DNA from: Aquamicrobium sp.
Lineage (GTDB): Bacteria > Pseudomonadota > Alphaproteobacteria > Rhizobiales > Rhizobiaceae
Direction of reading: 5' to 3'
Length of the DNA: 64,000 bases
Assembly: GCA_019739225.1 (NCBI GenBank)
Contig: JAHHDT010000005.1
Span: 868,001 to 932,000, forward strand
The notes beneath the pieces are model-generated. The model was not told where the DNA came from. It ran no database searches and was given only the letters and a program-made list of their open reading frames with translations. Positions 37,560 to 46,489 of the stretch are shown in pieces (positions within the stretch are counted from its first letter, which is position 1; each line of letters starts with the position of its first letter). A program made the position numbers and the translations under genes.

Positions 37560-38879
37560 TCAGTTCAGCGTCGAGACGACCTTTTCGGCAAGCTCGATGG
37601 TACGATCGATGTCGGCGTCCGTATGGGCCAGCGAGATGCTGCCCTGCTTCGTGACCACCGGGAACTGGAACACGCCTTCCTCGATCAGCGCGCGACGGAA
37701 AGCGATGTCCCGCTCGCCGTCATGGTTCAGCACCACGTCGCGCCAGCTAACCGGTGCGTGATCCATGAAATATACCGCGAAGGCCGAGCCCTGACGAACG
37801 ATGGTGGTTGCGTAGTTGCGGGTAGAAAAGACCTGCTTGAGCCCTGCTTCGAGCCGCGCGCCGAGACGCTCCAGTTCGCCATACACTTCCTTCTCGCGCG
37901 TCTTGAGCCGGGTGAGGCAGGCTTTGGCAGCAGCGACGTTGACGGGATGGCCGTTATAGGTGCCGGCGACCGAGACGCGCTTTGCCGGCGAGGGGTCGCT
38001 GCACAGCTTCATGATCTCGCGCTTGCCGCCGACAACGCCCATGGGATAGCCGTTGGCGACGGCCTTGCCGAAGGTGCACAAATCCGGCGTCACGCCCGAA
38101 AGCGACTGATAGCCGCCGAGGGCGTGGCGGAAGCCGGTCTTCACCTCGTCGAAGATCAGCACGGTGCCATATTTGTCGCACAGCGCGCGTAGCCCCTCGA
38201 GATAGCCCGGCAGTGGCTTGACGATGCCGATGTTCTGCAGGATCGGCTCGAGGATGATCGCGGCGACGTCCCCCTTGGCGAGCACACGCTCGGCTGCTTC
38301 GAGGTCGTTGTACTCGATCGCGCGCACGACCTGGTCGATGACCTTCGGTACGCCGGCCGTCGTGACGCTGAGCGGATATTCCTCGCCCGGCTTGTGAGGC
38401 TCGACGAAGGCAGCCGGGTCCATCAGGTTGTAGCTGACATAGTCGAAGCAGCCATTGTAGCCACCCTGCATGACCACGACGACGTCACGGCCCGTATAGG
38501 CGCGCGCCAGGCGCAGCGCATAGCCGACCGCTTCCGATCCGGTGCTGGTAAGCTGGAGCTGCTCGATCCCGGGTACAGCCTCGGCAATCAGCTCGGCGAT
38601 CTCGGCTTCCCAAGGCATGGTGCCGGCGCCAATCAGCGACGCACCGGAGCGGATCGCCTCGATGACGGCTTCATCCACTTCCGTGTCGCCATGCCCGAAA
38701 AGATACGGCGCGAAGCCGGCATGATAGTCGATATATTCCTTGCCGTCGGCATCGTAGAGGTAAGCGCCCTTGGCGCGTACGAACAGCTTCGATGGATTGA
38801 TCGCGCGGTTCAGCGACATCGTGCCGCCCGCGATGTACTGGCGCTGCCGCTCTACGGTGTCCTGCAGGTTCTGTGACAT
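37560..38879 (-). CDS. Class III aminotransferase (glutamate-1-semialdehyde aminomutase-like)
   Basis: This is a 439-residue PLP enzyme of fold type I, subgroup II. Landmarks are YIDYHAGFAPYLFGHGD, the phosphate-binding TSTGSEAVGYALRLARAYTG, IILEPILQN, LIFDEVKTGFRHA and CTFGKAVANGYPMGVVGG, with the Schiff-base Lys in FGKA. It resembles glutamate-1-semialdehyde aminomutases. Since hemA is present, tetrapyrrole synthesis does not need one, so a catabolic aminotransferase is more likely. The promoter region carries operator site B, and the FAH gene follows in the same direction. Start ATG follows GACGAGGAT. Confidence 0.87.
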   Translation of the reverse strand: MSQNLQDTVERQRQYIAGGTMSLNRAINPSKLFVRAKGAYLYDADGKEYIDYHAGFAPYLFGHGDTEVDEAVIEAIRSGASLIGAGTMPWEAEIAELIAEAVPGIEQLQLTSTGSEAVGYALRLARAYTGRDVVVVMQGGYNGCFDYVSYNLMDPAAFVEPHKPGEEYPLSVTTAGVPKVIDQVVRAIEYNDLEAAERVLAKGDVAAIILEPILQNIGIVKPLPGYLEGLRALCDKYGTVLIFDEVKTGFRHALGGYQSLSGVTPDLCTFGKAVANGYPMGVVGGKREIMKLCSDPSPAKRVSVAGTYNGHPVNVAAAKACLTRLKTREKEVYGELERLGARLEAGLKQVFSTRNYATTIVRQGSAFAVYFMDHAPVSWRDVVLNHDGERDIAFRRALIEEGVFQFPVVTKQGSISLAHTDADIDRTIELAEKVVSTLN

Positions 38880-38978
38880 ATCCTCGTCTTTCAGATTGTG
38901 GGTCGCGGCCGTCTCCTTGGCCGCAAGCCGGCGGCCGATAGCAGCCCTAACCCGGTGTTGCTGAGCGAAAATGAGATA

Positions 38979-38994
38979 GATTTAACGTTAAGTC
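38979..38994. promoter_or_regulatory. LacI-type operator, site B
   Basis: GATTTAACGTTAAGTC is a 16-bp palindrome with one mismatched pair and central CG. On the minus strand it directly follows TTGACT, a good -35 box, so a bound repressor would cover the promoter of the aminotransferase/FAH unit, 100 bases before its ATG. The core TTAACGTTAA is shared with sites A and C. Confidence 0.72.
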
Positions 38995-39026
38995 AACGAC
39001 AGAAACGGTTCCAATCGACAGATTCC

Positions 39027-39956
39027 TTATGCGACTTGGCTGAGAAGCGGCTTGCCGCCAAAGTGGGCGATGAGATTGGCAACGACCAATGCGCCCATGG
39101 CGTCTCGAGCTTCCTTGGTCGCCGATCCCTGATGCGGCGACAGAACAACGTTTTCGAGGCTCCGTAGAGTCTCGGGCACTTCAGGTTCGGCGTCGAAAAC
39201 GTCGAGGGCCGCGCCACCGAGCCTTCCGGTCGCAAGAAGGTCTATGAGCGCATCCTGATCGACGACGGAGCCGCGGGCGACGTTGACGAACATGCCCTGG
39301 GGCCCAAGGGCCTCCAGCACCTCGCGGCTGACCAGGCGTTCCGTGCCCGATCCTCCCGGCGTGACGGCGACCAGCCAGTCGACGTCCTGCGCCATTTCCA
39401 CCAGATCGCCATAGAAGACATAGGGCTGGCGCGGCTGGCGAGACCGCCCGTGATAGACGACGCGCATCTTCATAGCCTGCGCGCGGTTGGCGATTTCCTT
39501 GCCGATGCGCCCCAACCCGACGATGCCAAGCGTGTAGCCGCCGATTTCCCGGTAGATCGGCAGATTCCCCGTCGGCCAGCGGCCGTCGCGGACGTAGCGG
39601 TCCGCCAGTGGCAGCCGGCGGGCAAGCGAGAGCATCAGGCCGATCGTGAGTTCAGCCACCGCATCGCTTAGAACGTCCGGCGTGTTCGTCACCCTGATAT
39701 TGCGAGCCTGCGCCGTCGGCAGATCGATCGAATCATAGCCGACACCGAAATTGGCGATGATCTCGAGCGCGGAGAGGCGATCCATGAGCGCCTTCGGAAC
39801 GCCGATTCCAGCGATTGCCCTGACCAGCCCGCCAACCTCGTCGATGAGGCGGTGCGGCTCGGAAGCCGCATGCAGCTTGTGGACGATGAAGCGCTCGGCC
39901 AGCATGTTCTCCGTGCGTTCGGGCATCGGGTACGTTTGCAGAAGATGAATGCTCAT
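39027..39956 (-). CDS. D-2-hydroxyacid dehydrogenase (glyoxylate/hydroxypyruvate reductase-like)
   Basis: This 309-residue NAD(P)-dependent dehydrogenase has the Rossmann motif LGIVGLGRIGKEIANRAQ near residue 145. The catalytic Arg is in NVARGSVVDQDAL, Glu in FDAEPEVPE and His in LSPHQGSATKEA. GVGYDSIDLPTAQARNI is the substrate-side loop. It should interconvert a 2-oxo acid and its D-2-hydroxy acid. The ORF track frame runs up to 40442 inside the next gene. The ATG at 39956, after GACAGGAACACC, gives a normal-length protein. It is cotranscribed with the enolase-superfamily gene, 40 bases apart. Confidence 0.88.
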   Translation of the reverse strand: MSIHLLQTYPMPERTENMLAERFIVHKLHAASEPHRLIDEVGGLVRAIAGIGVPKALMDRLSALEIIANFGVGYDSIDLPTAQARNIRVTNTPDVLSDAVAELTIGLMLSLARRLPLADRYVRDGRWPTGNLPIYREIGGYTLGIVGLGRIGKEIANRAQAMKMRVVYHGRSRQPRQPYVFYGDLVEMAQDVDWLVAVTPGGSGTERLVSREVLEALGPQGMFVNVARGSVVDQDALIDLLATGRLGGAALDVFDAEPEVPETLRSLENVVLSPHQGSATKEARDAMGALVVANLIAHFGGKPLLSQVA

Positions 39957-39996
39957 GGTGTTCCTGTCCTGTCGGGAAAGCGGATCGGGATGGGCG

Positions 39997-41151
39997 TCAC
40001 GGCCAAAACGTGCTGCCTTCGACGAAGGCGTAACGGGCAAGAAGTTCGTCGGTGAGCTTGACGCCGAGTCCGGGTTCCGTCGGGGCTGCGAACTTGCCTT
40101 CGACCAGCTGGAACGGCGTTTGCGCGAGTTCCTCCACCAGCGGCAGACCGTGGGTCGGATATTCGAGATAACGGGCATTGGGGTCTGCGAAGGCGAGGCT
40201 GTAGTTTGCGGCCAGGCAGGGTGCCATGCCCCATGAGTGGTAAATGACGCGCACGCCATGCGCGCGGGCGAGGGCGGCGATGTCCATGCATTCCGTGATC
40301 CCTCCCGAATGGGTGGGGTCGGGCTGGACCCAGTCGAGCGCGCCGTGTTCGAAAAAGGGCAGGAATTCGTGCACGCCGACGGCCGTCTCGCCGGCCGCCA
40401 CCGGGACCGGCGAATGCTGCCGCACGAAGGCGCATCCTTCATAGTCGCGATTGCCGACCGGGTCCTCGAACCACGTGATGTCGAACTTTTCGATGGCCGC
40501 GATGTGGGCCAGCGCCTCCTTGGCGCTGAAGGGGCGAGGATTGTGCCCCATCACCGCGTCGACCATGAGCTCGACGTCCGGCCCCAGCACGTCCCGGCAC
40601 AGTCGCACTTTCTCGACGTCTTCGGCCACCGACCTGCCGATGCGGATCTTCACCGCGCGGAACCCGCGTTCGAGATAGCTTTCCATCTCGGCGACAAGTT
40701 GGTCGCGAGGCGCGTCATTGCCGCCGCTCGCATAGACGGTGATGGCGTCATGGGCCTTGCCGCCGAGGAGCTGGTGCAGCGGAACGCCAAGCGCTTGTGC
40801 CTTGATGTCCCATAGGGCGACTTCGATCGAGCCGGCGACCATCAGGGGCAGGCCGGCCTTGCCCCATGCGAGGGACTTGGTGCGCAGCCGGTGAAAAAGT
40901 GCGGTAGCTTGTGTCGCATCCTCACCGATGAGCAGCGGCGCGTAATTGTCCACCAGCGCGCGTGTTGCCAGCGGCGCGCTCAGCCCCGGATAATAGGCTT
41001 CGCCGAACCCGCGCAGGCCGCTTGCGGTCGTCACCTCGATGAGCGCCGTGTTCCAGTAGCGCATGTTGCCGCCGGCCCAGCGAATCGCCATTCGGCTGAT
41101 ATCCTGGGTAAGCAGATGGCACTGCACGTTTGTGATCGTCGTGTCGTTCAT
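39997..41151 (-). CDS. Mandelate racemase/muconate lactonizing enzyme superfamily protein
   Basis: This is a 384-residue enolase-superfamily enzyme, probably a sugar-acid dehydratase or racemase. The capping domain contains WNTALIEVTTASGLRGFGEAYYPG. The barrel has FRAVKIRIG (Lys of the catalytic KxK, third position Arg here), ELMVDAVMGHNP (metal Asp), ITWFEDPVG (metal Glu), PVAAGETAVGVHEF (metal Glu) and VIYHSWGMAP (general-base His region). The KxR variation means the exact subgroup is uncertain. It is the first gene of a leftward pair with the dehydrogenase and is divergent from the LacI-type regulator across 83 bp, where no palindrome like sites A-C was found. Confidence 0.87.
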   Translation of the reverse strand: MNDTTITNVQCHLLTQDISRMAIRWAGGNMRYWNTALIEVTTASGLRGFGEAYYPGLSAPLATRALVDNYAPLLIGEDATQATALFHRLRTKSLAWGKAGLPLMVAGSIEVALWDIKAQALGVPLHQLLGGKAHDAITVYASGGNDAPRDQLVAEMESYLERGFRAVKIRIGRSVAEDVEKVRLCRDVLGPDVELMVDAVMGHNPRPFSAKEALAHIAAIEKFDITWFEDPVGNRDYEGCAFVRQHSPVPVAAGETAVGVHEFLPFFEHGALDWVQPDPTHSGGITECMDIAALARAHGVRVIYHSWGMAPCLAANYSLAFADPNARYLEYPTHGLPLVEELAQTPFQLVEGKFAAPTEPGLGVKLTDELLARYAFVEGSTFWP

Positions 41152-41234
41152 GGGTTGCGTTCCTGTTCGTTGGCGGAAACAAAGAGGTTGCGGCTGCGCG
41201 ACGGGGCGCGGGCGCGCTCGAAAGGATCGAAGAC

Positions 41235-42287
41235 TTGAAGACGCCGAAGAAACCCGCTGCGGACCGGACCGTGACGATCAAGGACGTCGCGCGAGAGGCC
41301 GGCGTGTCTGCGATGTCGGTATCGAATGTGCTCAACGGCCGCGGCCGGATTTCGGAGGCGACGGCCGACCATGTTCGTGCGGTGGTAGAAAGGCTTGGCT
41401 ATCGCCCGTCGGTGGCTGCGCGGCGCCTGCGACTGTCCCAGCAGTGGACGATCGGCATGCTGATCGTGGTCGAGGATCCGGATTTCCTCAGCGACCCCTT
41501 CATCACCGCTCAGGTGACAGGCCTCACGAATTACCTGACGGCGCATTCCTACAGTCTCATCCTGCGAGGCATCAAACCGTCGGATTTCCGTACGACGGGC
41601 CTGTTCCAGGACATCGAGGCCGACGGAATGGTCGCGATCCTGTCCGGCGAGCAGGAGCAGCGCGAATGGTTCATTCAGGAGCTTTCCACGCTGCGGGTTC
41701 CTGTTGTGCTGATGCAGGAGCAGCGCCTTCCCGACGAGGCCGATTGCGCGATCATTCGTCAGGACGATTTCGGCGGCGGGCGGCAGGTCGGCGAGCATAT
41801 CCTGGCGACCGGCGCGAGGAATTGTTGGGTGCTTCTGCCGCAGGTCGAATGGGCCGCCATGCGCGCCCGCATGGCAGGCGCAGCCAGCGCATTCGCCGAA
41901 GCGGGTGCATCGGAACTCAAGATCGTCCGCTGCGGCGACGAAAGTTTTGAGGTGAGCTACGACGCGACCCTCCAGGCGTTGCGGCGGGGCCCGCCGCCGG
42001 ATGCCATCATCGGTGGCAACGATCAAATGGCCATCGCGGCAATGAAGGCGTGTCTCGATGCGGGCTTCAGGATTCCTGAGCAGGTGCAGATCACCGGCTT
42101 CAACGCCTTTGAAATCTGGCGCTATGTCGACCCCGTGCTGACGACCGTCCGATCGGCAGCCCACGCCTTGGGTGAGCGGGCTGCGGAAGAGCTGATTGCC
42201 CGTTTTAAGTCGGGCCAGTTCCGACAGCGCGAGATCGTTCTGCCGGTGGAATTCCAGCCGGGCAACTCGACGCGCTCTCCCTCCTGA
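41235..42287 (+). CDS. LacI-family transcriptional regulator
   Basis: This is a 350-residue repressor. The N-terminal helix-turn-helix and hinge are VTIKDVAREAGVSAMSVSNVLNGRGRISEATADHV, then LGYRPSVAARRLRL. The periplasmic-binding-protein-like effector domain follows (GMLIVVEDPDF, AIIGGNDQMAIAAMKA, ITGFNAFEIWRYVDP). The start appears to be TTG at 41235 with AAAGGA 8 bases before; no suitable ATG precedes the HTH. It lies centrally in the second catabolic locus. The three CG-centred palindromes at 35489, 38979 and 42355 are its likely operators. The effector is unknown. Confidence 0.88.
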   Translation: MKTPKKPAADRTVTIKDVAREAGVSAMSVSNVLNGRGRISEATADHVRAVVERLGYRPSVAARRLRLSQQWTIGMLIVVEDPDFLSDPFITAQVTGLTNYLTAHSYSLILRGIKPSDFRTTGLFQDIEADGMVAILSGEQEQREWFIQELSTLRVPVVLMQEQRLPDEADCAIIRQDDFGGGRQVGEHILATGARNCWVLLPQVEWAAMRARMAGAASAFAEAGASELKIVRCGDESFEVSYDATLQALRRGPPPDAIIGGNDQMAIAAMKACLDAGFRIPEQVQITGFNAFEIWRYVDPVLTTVRSAAHALGERAAEELIARFKSGQFRQREIVLPVEFQPGNSTRSPS

Positions 42288-42333
42288 CATCGATGCCCCC
42301 CTCGCGACTTTGCAGATTTCGCGCACGACGCGT

Positions 42334-42361
42334 TTGACAACTTGAAAGATCGGTGTATCGT
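42334..42361 (+). promoter_or_regulatory. Sigma-70 type promoter before the second amidohydrolase/Tct genes
   Basis: The -35 box TTGACA (42334-42339), a 16-base spacer and the -10 box TATCGT (42356-42361) lie 150 bases before the ATG at 42511. The -10 overlaps operator site C. Confidence 0.6.
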
Positions 42362-42370
42362 TAAATCAAA
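42353..42370. promoter_or_regulatory. LacI-type operator, site C (degenerate half)
   Basis: TGTATCGTTAAATCA keeps the right half (CGTTAAATC) found in site B, while the left half is degenerate. It overlaps the -10 of the promoter for the amidohydrolase, TctCBA and dehydratase genes. It is weaker than sites A and B and would be read as half-strength by the same repressor. Confidence 0.5.
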
Positions 42371-42510
42371 AGGGGAGCAAGACGTTGCCGGCGATTGAAC
42401 CGGTGGTTGGGAGTAGCAGGCCAGATGCCGGCGCGAACTCCCGGATGATCCTTGCGAACACCTGTAAAGATGCCGTGAGAGAACGGTAGACGGCGTTGAA
42501 CGGAGCCTGG

Positions 42511-43374
42511 ATGATGATTGTCGACTGCCACGTGAACATCTTCAACGCCGACCAGTTTTCTCCGCCCGACGTCGATCTCAGCGGCGGCGCGCGCCCTGGC
42601 GGTGTGGCGATGGCGGCAGATGCGGATACGCTCTATTCGGCAATGAGCGAAGTGGACAAGGCGATCATCTTTTCCCTTCGCTACAAGGATTCAGTCGGCG
42701 TCGACGGCAACGACGAGGTCACTGCGGAGGCCGTGGCGAAATACCCCGACAAGTTCGTCGGCTTTGCCTGCGTCGATCCGCGCCGTCCCGACTACATGGA
42801 ATTGCTCGAGCATGCGATCGGCACGCTGAAACTGAAGGGCGTCAAGTTCGGCCCGATCTACAACAGCGTCCCGCTCGACGATCCGCGCCTGGATCCGGTC
42901 TACGCCTATTGCCAGAAGAACGACGTCCCGCTGACCATGCATATGGGCACGACCTTCGCGCGCGACACGCTGCTCGATGCCGGCCGGCCGCTGCACGTGG
43001 ACGCCGTGGCGCAGCGCTACCCGGATCTCAAGATGATCATGGCGCATATGGGTCATCCGTGGATGGACGAGTGCATCGTCGTCGCCCGCAAGAGGCCCAA
43101 CGTCTACACCGAGGTTTCGGCGCTGTGTTACCGCCCATGGCAGTTCTACCAGGCTTTGGTCTCGGCCCAGGAATATCTGATCACCGACCGTAACAAGATC
43201 TTCTGGGGAACGGATTTTCCGTTCGCGCAGGTCGGTGAATCGATCGAGGGGCTGCGAAACATCAATCGCCTTGTCGAGGGTACTCCGTTGCCGAAGGTCT
43301 CGCAGGAGACGATCGACGCGATCCTCCACTCAAATCCCTTCGACCACTGGTGGCATAGCCCCTTGCCGGTCTGA
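42511..43374 (+). CDS. Amidohydrolase-2 family (ACMSD-like) hydrolase, copy 2
   Basis: This is a 287-residue paralogue of the protein at 35659. The barrel order is the same: MMIVDCHVNIF at the N-terminus, LKGVKFGPIYNSVPLDDPR, LTMHMGTTFA, MIMAHMGHPWMDE and IFWGTDFPFAQ. One difference stands out. The first metal motif reads DCHVN, where copy 1 has His-x-His (DIHTH), so one N-terminal His ligand is replaced by Asn. This could alter the metal centre, as seen in non-hydrolytic members. Start ATG at 42511 follows CGGAGCCTGG. It is first in an apparent unit with tctCBA. Confidence 0.82.
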   Translation: MMIVDCHVNIFNADQFSPPDVDLSGGARPGGVAMAADADTLYSAMSEVDKAIIFSLRYKDSVGVDGNDEVTAEAVAKYPDKFVGFACVDPRRPDYMELLEHAIGTLKLKGVKFGPIYNSVPLDDPRLDPVYAYCQKNDVPLTMHMGTTFARDTLLDAGRPLHVDAVAQRYPDLKMIMAHMGHPWMDECIVVARKRPNVYTEVSALCYRPWQFYQALVSAQEYLITDRNKIFWGTDFPFAQVGESIEGLRNINRLVEGTPLPKVSQETIDAILHSNPFDHWWHSPLPV

Positions 43375-43417
43375 AGGTTTCTCGCCTGCATTCGAAAATT
43401 CAATGGGAGATTGTCAA

Positions 43418-44389
43418 ATGAAGAAAGTTCTCAGCTTCATGACGGCTGGCGTCATGGCTGCCGGCATGGCGTTGTCCACGGCGGCAGCAAGCGATTGGCC
43501 GAACCGTCCGGTCACGCTGATCGTTGCAGCGGGTGCGGGTGGCGGCACGGATGCGACAGCGCGCTGGCTCGCCTCGGGTCTGGAGCAGAAATTCGGTCAG
43601 CCCTTCAACGTGGTGAACCGCGCCGAAGGTGGTGGCATCGCCGGCATCACCGAACTCGCCAATGCCGACCCGGATGGCTACACCATCGGCATCCTGTTCA
43701 ACTACGCGCCTTTCCGCCTCCTTGGCATGGGCAGCCTGTCGGCGGAGTCCTACACACCGATCGCACAGTACAACTTCGACTATGCCGCGATCCATGTGAA
43801 GGCCGACAGCCCCATCCAGTCGCTCGCCGAAGTGCTCGAAAAGCTGAAGGCCGATCCGAATTCCATCACCATCGGCTGCGGCGCCGTCTGCCCCAGCAGC
43901 TGGAGCAGCGCTCTTTCCAAGGTGCTGATCGACAACGGCATAGACATCAAGGTTCTTCGCTGGGTGCCGAGCGCCGGCGCTGCCGCGGGTCTCCAGGAAC
44001 TCGTCGCCGGTGGCGTCGACATTCTCACCGCATCGCTGCCGGAAGCCGCCGCGCTCATCGACGCCGGCGAGGTCCGCCCGCTGGCCGTGCTTGCGCCCGA
44101 CCGCCTCGACGCCTTCCCTGATGTTGAAACCGCCGGTGAGCAGATTCCGGATGCCGCCCCCGGCGGCGTGTTCCGTGCCCTCGTTGGTCCTGCTGGCCTG
44201 CCGGAAGACATCGTGGTTCAGCTCGAAGAGGCCATGAAGGAAATTTACGAAAGCGAGGATTTCCAGCAGAAGATGTCCAACGCCGGTTTCGGTCTTCGGT
44301 TTGCCGATCGCGAAGGGCTTGTCGACTGGATGGCGACGCATGAGGCGGACACCGAAACGGTGCTTCGTGCAGCCGGCGCAATACAGTAA
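43418..44389 (+). CDS. Tripartite tricarboxylate transporter substrate-binding protein (TctC family)
   Basis: This 323-residue periplasmic binding protein has signal peptide MKKVLSFMTAGVMAAGMALSTAAA, cut before SDWPNRPVTLIVAAGAGGGTDATAR, the family's first strand. Later come QPFNVVNRAEGGG and the C-terminal pattern GPAGLPEDIVVQLEEAMKEI. Such proteins bind carboxylated ligands such as citrate-like acids and terephthalate-type compounds. It has two Cys in IGCGAVCPSS, which could form a disulfide. The ATG at 43418 replaces the longer track start at 43235. TctB and TctA genes follow directly. Confidence 0.9.
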   Translation: MKKVLSFMTAGVMAAGMALSTAAASDWPNRPVTLIVAAGAGGGTDATARWLASGLEQKFGQPFNVVNRAEGGGIAGITELANADPDGYTIGILFNYAPFRLLGMGSLSAESYTPIAQYNFDYAAIHVKADSPIQSLAEVLEKLKADPNSITIGCGAVCPSSWSSALSKVLIDNGIDIKVLRWVPSAGAAAGLQELVAGGVDILTASLPEAAALIDAGEVRPLAVLAPDRLDAFPDVETAGEQIPDAAPGGVFRALVGPAGLPEDIVVQLEEAMKEIYESEDFQQKMSNAGFGLRFADREGLVDWMATHEADTETVLRAAGAIQ

Positions 44390-44444
44390 GCGCTGTCTGA
44401 GGTACGCACGGAAGGCATAGCAGGAGGCGGCGGAGACAGGTGCC

Positions 44445-44936
44445 ATGAAACTATCCGACATCCTTATGGGGCCAATCATCGTCGGGATAGGCATTGTCGC
44501 CCTCATCGCCGCCTCGATGCAGCCGAAGCCGTTCTTCGGCACGGGTTACGGAGGAGGGCTCTTCCCCACGGTGGTCGGGTGCGGCCTCCTCCTCGCCGGG
44601 GCCCTTCTGACCCTGAACGGCTGGAAAGAACGAGCAAGCCAGCCGCTCGTGGTCATAGGCGACTGGATAAGGTCACCCCGTCACATCGCCAATGCTGCCG
44701 TCGTACTCGGCGCACTTCTCTTCTACATCCTCTTCTCGAAATCACTCGGCTTCATCCTGGCCGGTTTCGTGGTGATATTCGTTACGCTGCTCCAGTTCAC
44801 CCGCGCGCCCGTTCGCTCGCTGATCGTGGCCGTGGCAACAACGCTGGTCGTGAAGATCGGCTTTCAGGACGTGCTGCTCGTGCCGCTTCCGTGGGGCATC
44901 CTCGAACCTTACGCGGGAGTCCTGACATGGAGGTGA
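44445..44936 (+). CDS. Tripartite tricarboxylate transporter small membrane subunit (TctB family)
   Basis: This 163-residue protein with four hydrophobic segments matches the small TctB subunit: ILMGPIIVGIGIVALIAAS, GGLFPTVVGCGLLLAGALLT, VVLGALLFYILFSKSLGFILAGFVVIF, and a last segment near the C-terminus. It overlaps the TctA gene by 10 bases. Confidence 0.88.
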   Translation: MKLSDILMGPIIVGIGIVALIAASMQPKPFFGTGYGGGLFPTVVGCGLLLAGALLTLNGWKERASQPLVVIGDWIRSPRHIANAAVVLGALLFYILFSKSLGFILAGFVVIFVTLLQFTRAPVRSLIVAVATTLVVKIGFQDVLLVPLPWGILEPYAGVLTWR

Positions 44937-46426
44937 TCTACGACGCTTTTCTGGCGCTCATGCGGCTGGATGTGCTGCTGGTCATCCTGCTGGCGTCGAT
45001 CTTCGGACTTTTCGTTGGCGCCATTCCCGGCCTGACCGCCACGATGGCAGTCGCACTGCTCGTTCCCGTCACCTTCTTCATGGATCCCCTGCCGGCCATC
45101 GCCGCCATCGTCAGCGCGAGTGCCATGGCCATCTTTGCAGGCGACATCCCCTCGGCGCTTCTGCGGATCCCGGGCACGCCGTCGTCTGCCGCCTATACCG
45201 ATGTTGCCTACAAGCTGACCATGGCGGGCAAGGGAGAGCTGGTGCTCGGCGCCTGCGTCGTCACCTCGGCGGTGGGCGGGCTGTTCGGCGGCGTCTTTTT
45301 GATGTTCTTCGCACCGGCCGTCGCCAAGTTCGCTCTCAATATGAGCAGCTACGAATATTTCTGGCTCGTCTGCCTTGGGCTCACGTCTGCAGCGTTCATC
45401 GCGCCCGGCAGTGCGATCAAAGGCATGATCTCCCTTTTCCTTGGCCTTCTGGTCGCGATGGTCGGCCTGTTTCCGGTGACCGGCCAGCCGCGCTTTACCT
45501 TCGGCAGCACCGCCCTCTATGGCGGGGTCGGGCTTGTCGCAACGCTGATCGGCATGTTCGCGATCGCCGAAATTCTCCGCTACGCGCTATCCCGCGATCC
45601 GCTGCCGCCGATGGCGACAAACAAGATCGGCAACATCTTCAAGGGCCTGGCGCCCGAGCTGTGGCGTTATCGACGGGGGTTCGGCAGCGGCATCGTGGTC
45701 GGCACCGTTACCGGGCCGCTGCCGGGTGCAGGCGCCGACATCGCCGCGTGGATCTCATATGCGCTGTCGCGCCGCTTCTCGATCAACCGCAAGGAGTTCG
45801 ACAAGGGCAACCTCGAAGGCATCGTTGCTGCCGGCGCGGCCAACAACGCCAGCGTGTCGACTTCCTACGTGCCTGCGACGGTTCTCGGCATTCCCGGCGA
45901 TTCCATGACCGCGATCGTCATCGGGGTGCTGTTCATCAAGGGTCTGACCCCCGGCCCCGCGATCTTCCAGAACCAGCCGACACTCATCTACGGCATCTTC
46001 CTGTCCTTTATCCTGGCAAACCTGCTGATGATCCCGCTTGGCTATGCCGCCATCAAGCTGTCGCGCTATATCCTCGATGTTCCGCGTGCCTATCTCATGC
46101 CGATCATCCTGCTCTTTTGCGTCGTAGGCGCGTTTGCGATGGACAACACGCTGAGCGCGGTCGTCACCATGCTCGTCTTCGGCGTCGTCGGCTGGTTCAT
46201 GGAAGAAAACGGCTTTCCGATCGCGCCCGCTCTTCTCGGCGTGGTGCTGGGGCGGATGCTGGAGGAAACGTTTCTGACCTCGATGATCAAGGCCCAGGGT
46301 GACTTTCTGCAATTCTTCTCGCGCCCCATTTCGGCAACGCTCGGTGTGATTACCATCCTTATCTGGTTGTCGCCGCTGGTCATGCTGCTCCTGAAACGGG
46401 CGGGGCGGCGTCGGGCCGAGGCCTGA
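44927..46426 (+). CDS. Tripartite tricarboxylate transporter large membrane subunit (TctA family)
   Basis: This 499-residue permease has about twelve membrane segments. TctA signatures are GLFVGAIPGLTATMAVALLVP near the start (the GxxPGLT motif), SALLRIPGTPSSAAYT, and the repeated half with GTVTGPLPGAGADIAAWISYALSRR and ATVLGIPGDSMTAIVIGVLFIKGLTPGP. The ATG at 44927 lies inside the end of tctB; the track ORF starting at 44579 is a read-back. With TctC and TctB it imports a carboxylate, presumably the substrate of the enzymes in this locus. Confidence 0.93.
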   Translation: MEVIYDAFLALMRLDVLLVILLASIFGLFVGAIPGLTATMAVALLVPVTFFMDPLPAIAAIVSASAMAIFAGDIPSALLRIPGTPSSAAYTDVAYKLTMAGKGELVLGACVVTSAVGGLFGGVFLMFFAPAVAKFALNMSSYEYFWLVCLGLTSAAFIAPGSAIKGMISLFLGLLVAMVGLFPVTGQPRFTFGSTALYGGVGLVATLIGMFAIAEILRYALSRDPLPPMATNKIGNIFKGLAPELWRYRRGFGSGIVVGTVTGPLPGAGADIAAWISYALSRRFSINRKEFDKGNLEGIVAAGAANNASVSTSYVPATVLGIPGDSMTAIVIGVLFIKGLTPGPAIFQNQPTLIYGIFLSFILANLLMIPLGYAAIKLSRYILDVPRAYLMPIILLFCVVGAFAMDNTLSAVVTMLVFGVVGWFMEENGFPIAPALLGVVLGRMLEETFLTSMIKAQGDFLQFFSRPISATLGVITILIWLSPLVMLLLKRAGRRRAEA

Positions 46427-46489
46427 CAGGCGCGGAGCCGAGTCAAACCGTCGAATCTATAGCCAGGCGTCGTCCTGGAAGGAGGCACT

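Noticed and set aside
37560-38879. hemL for C5-pathway tetrapyrrole synthesis
   Set aside because: The organism has hemA (ALA synthase), and the gene is in a catabolic locus with a shared operator, so a catabolic class III aminotransferase is more likely.
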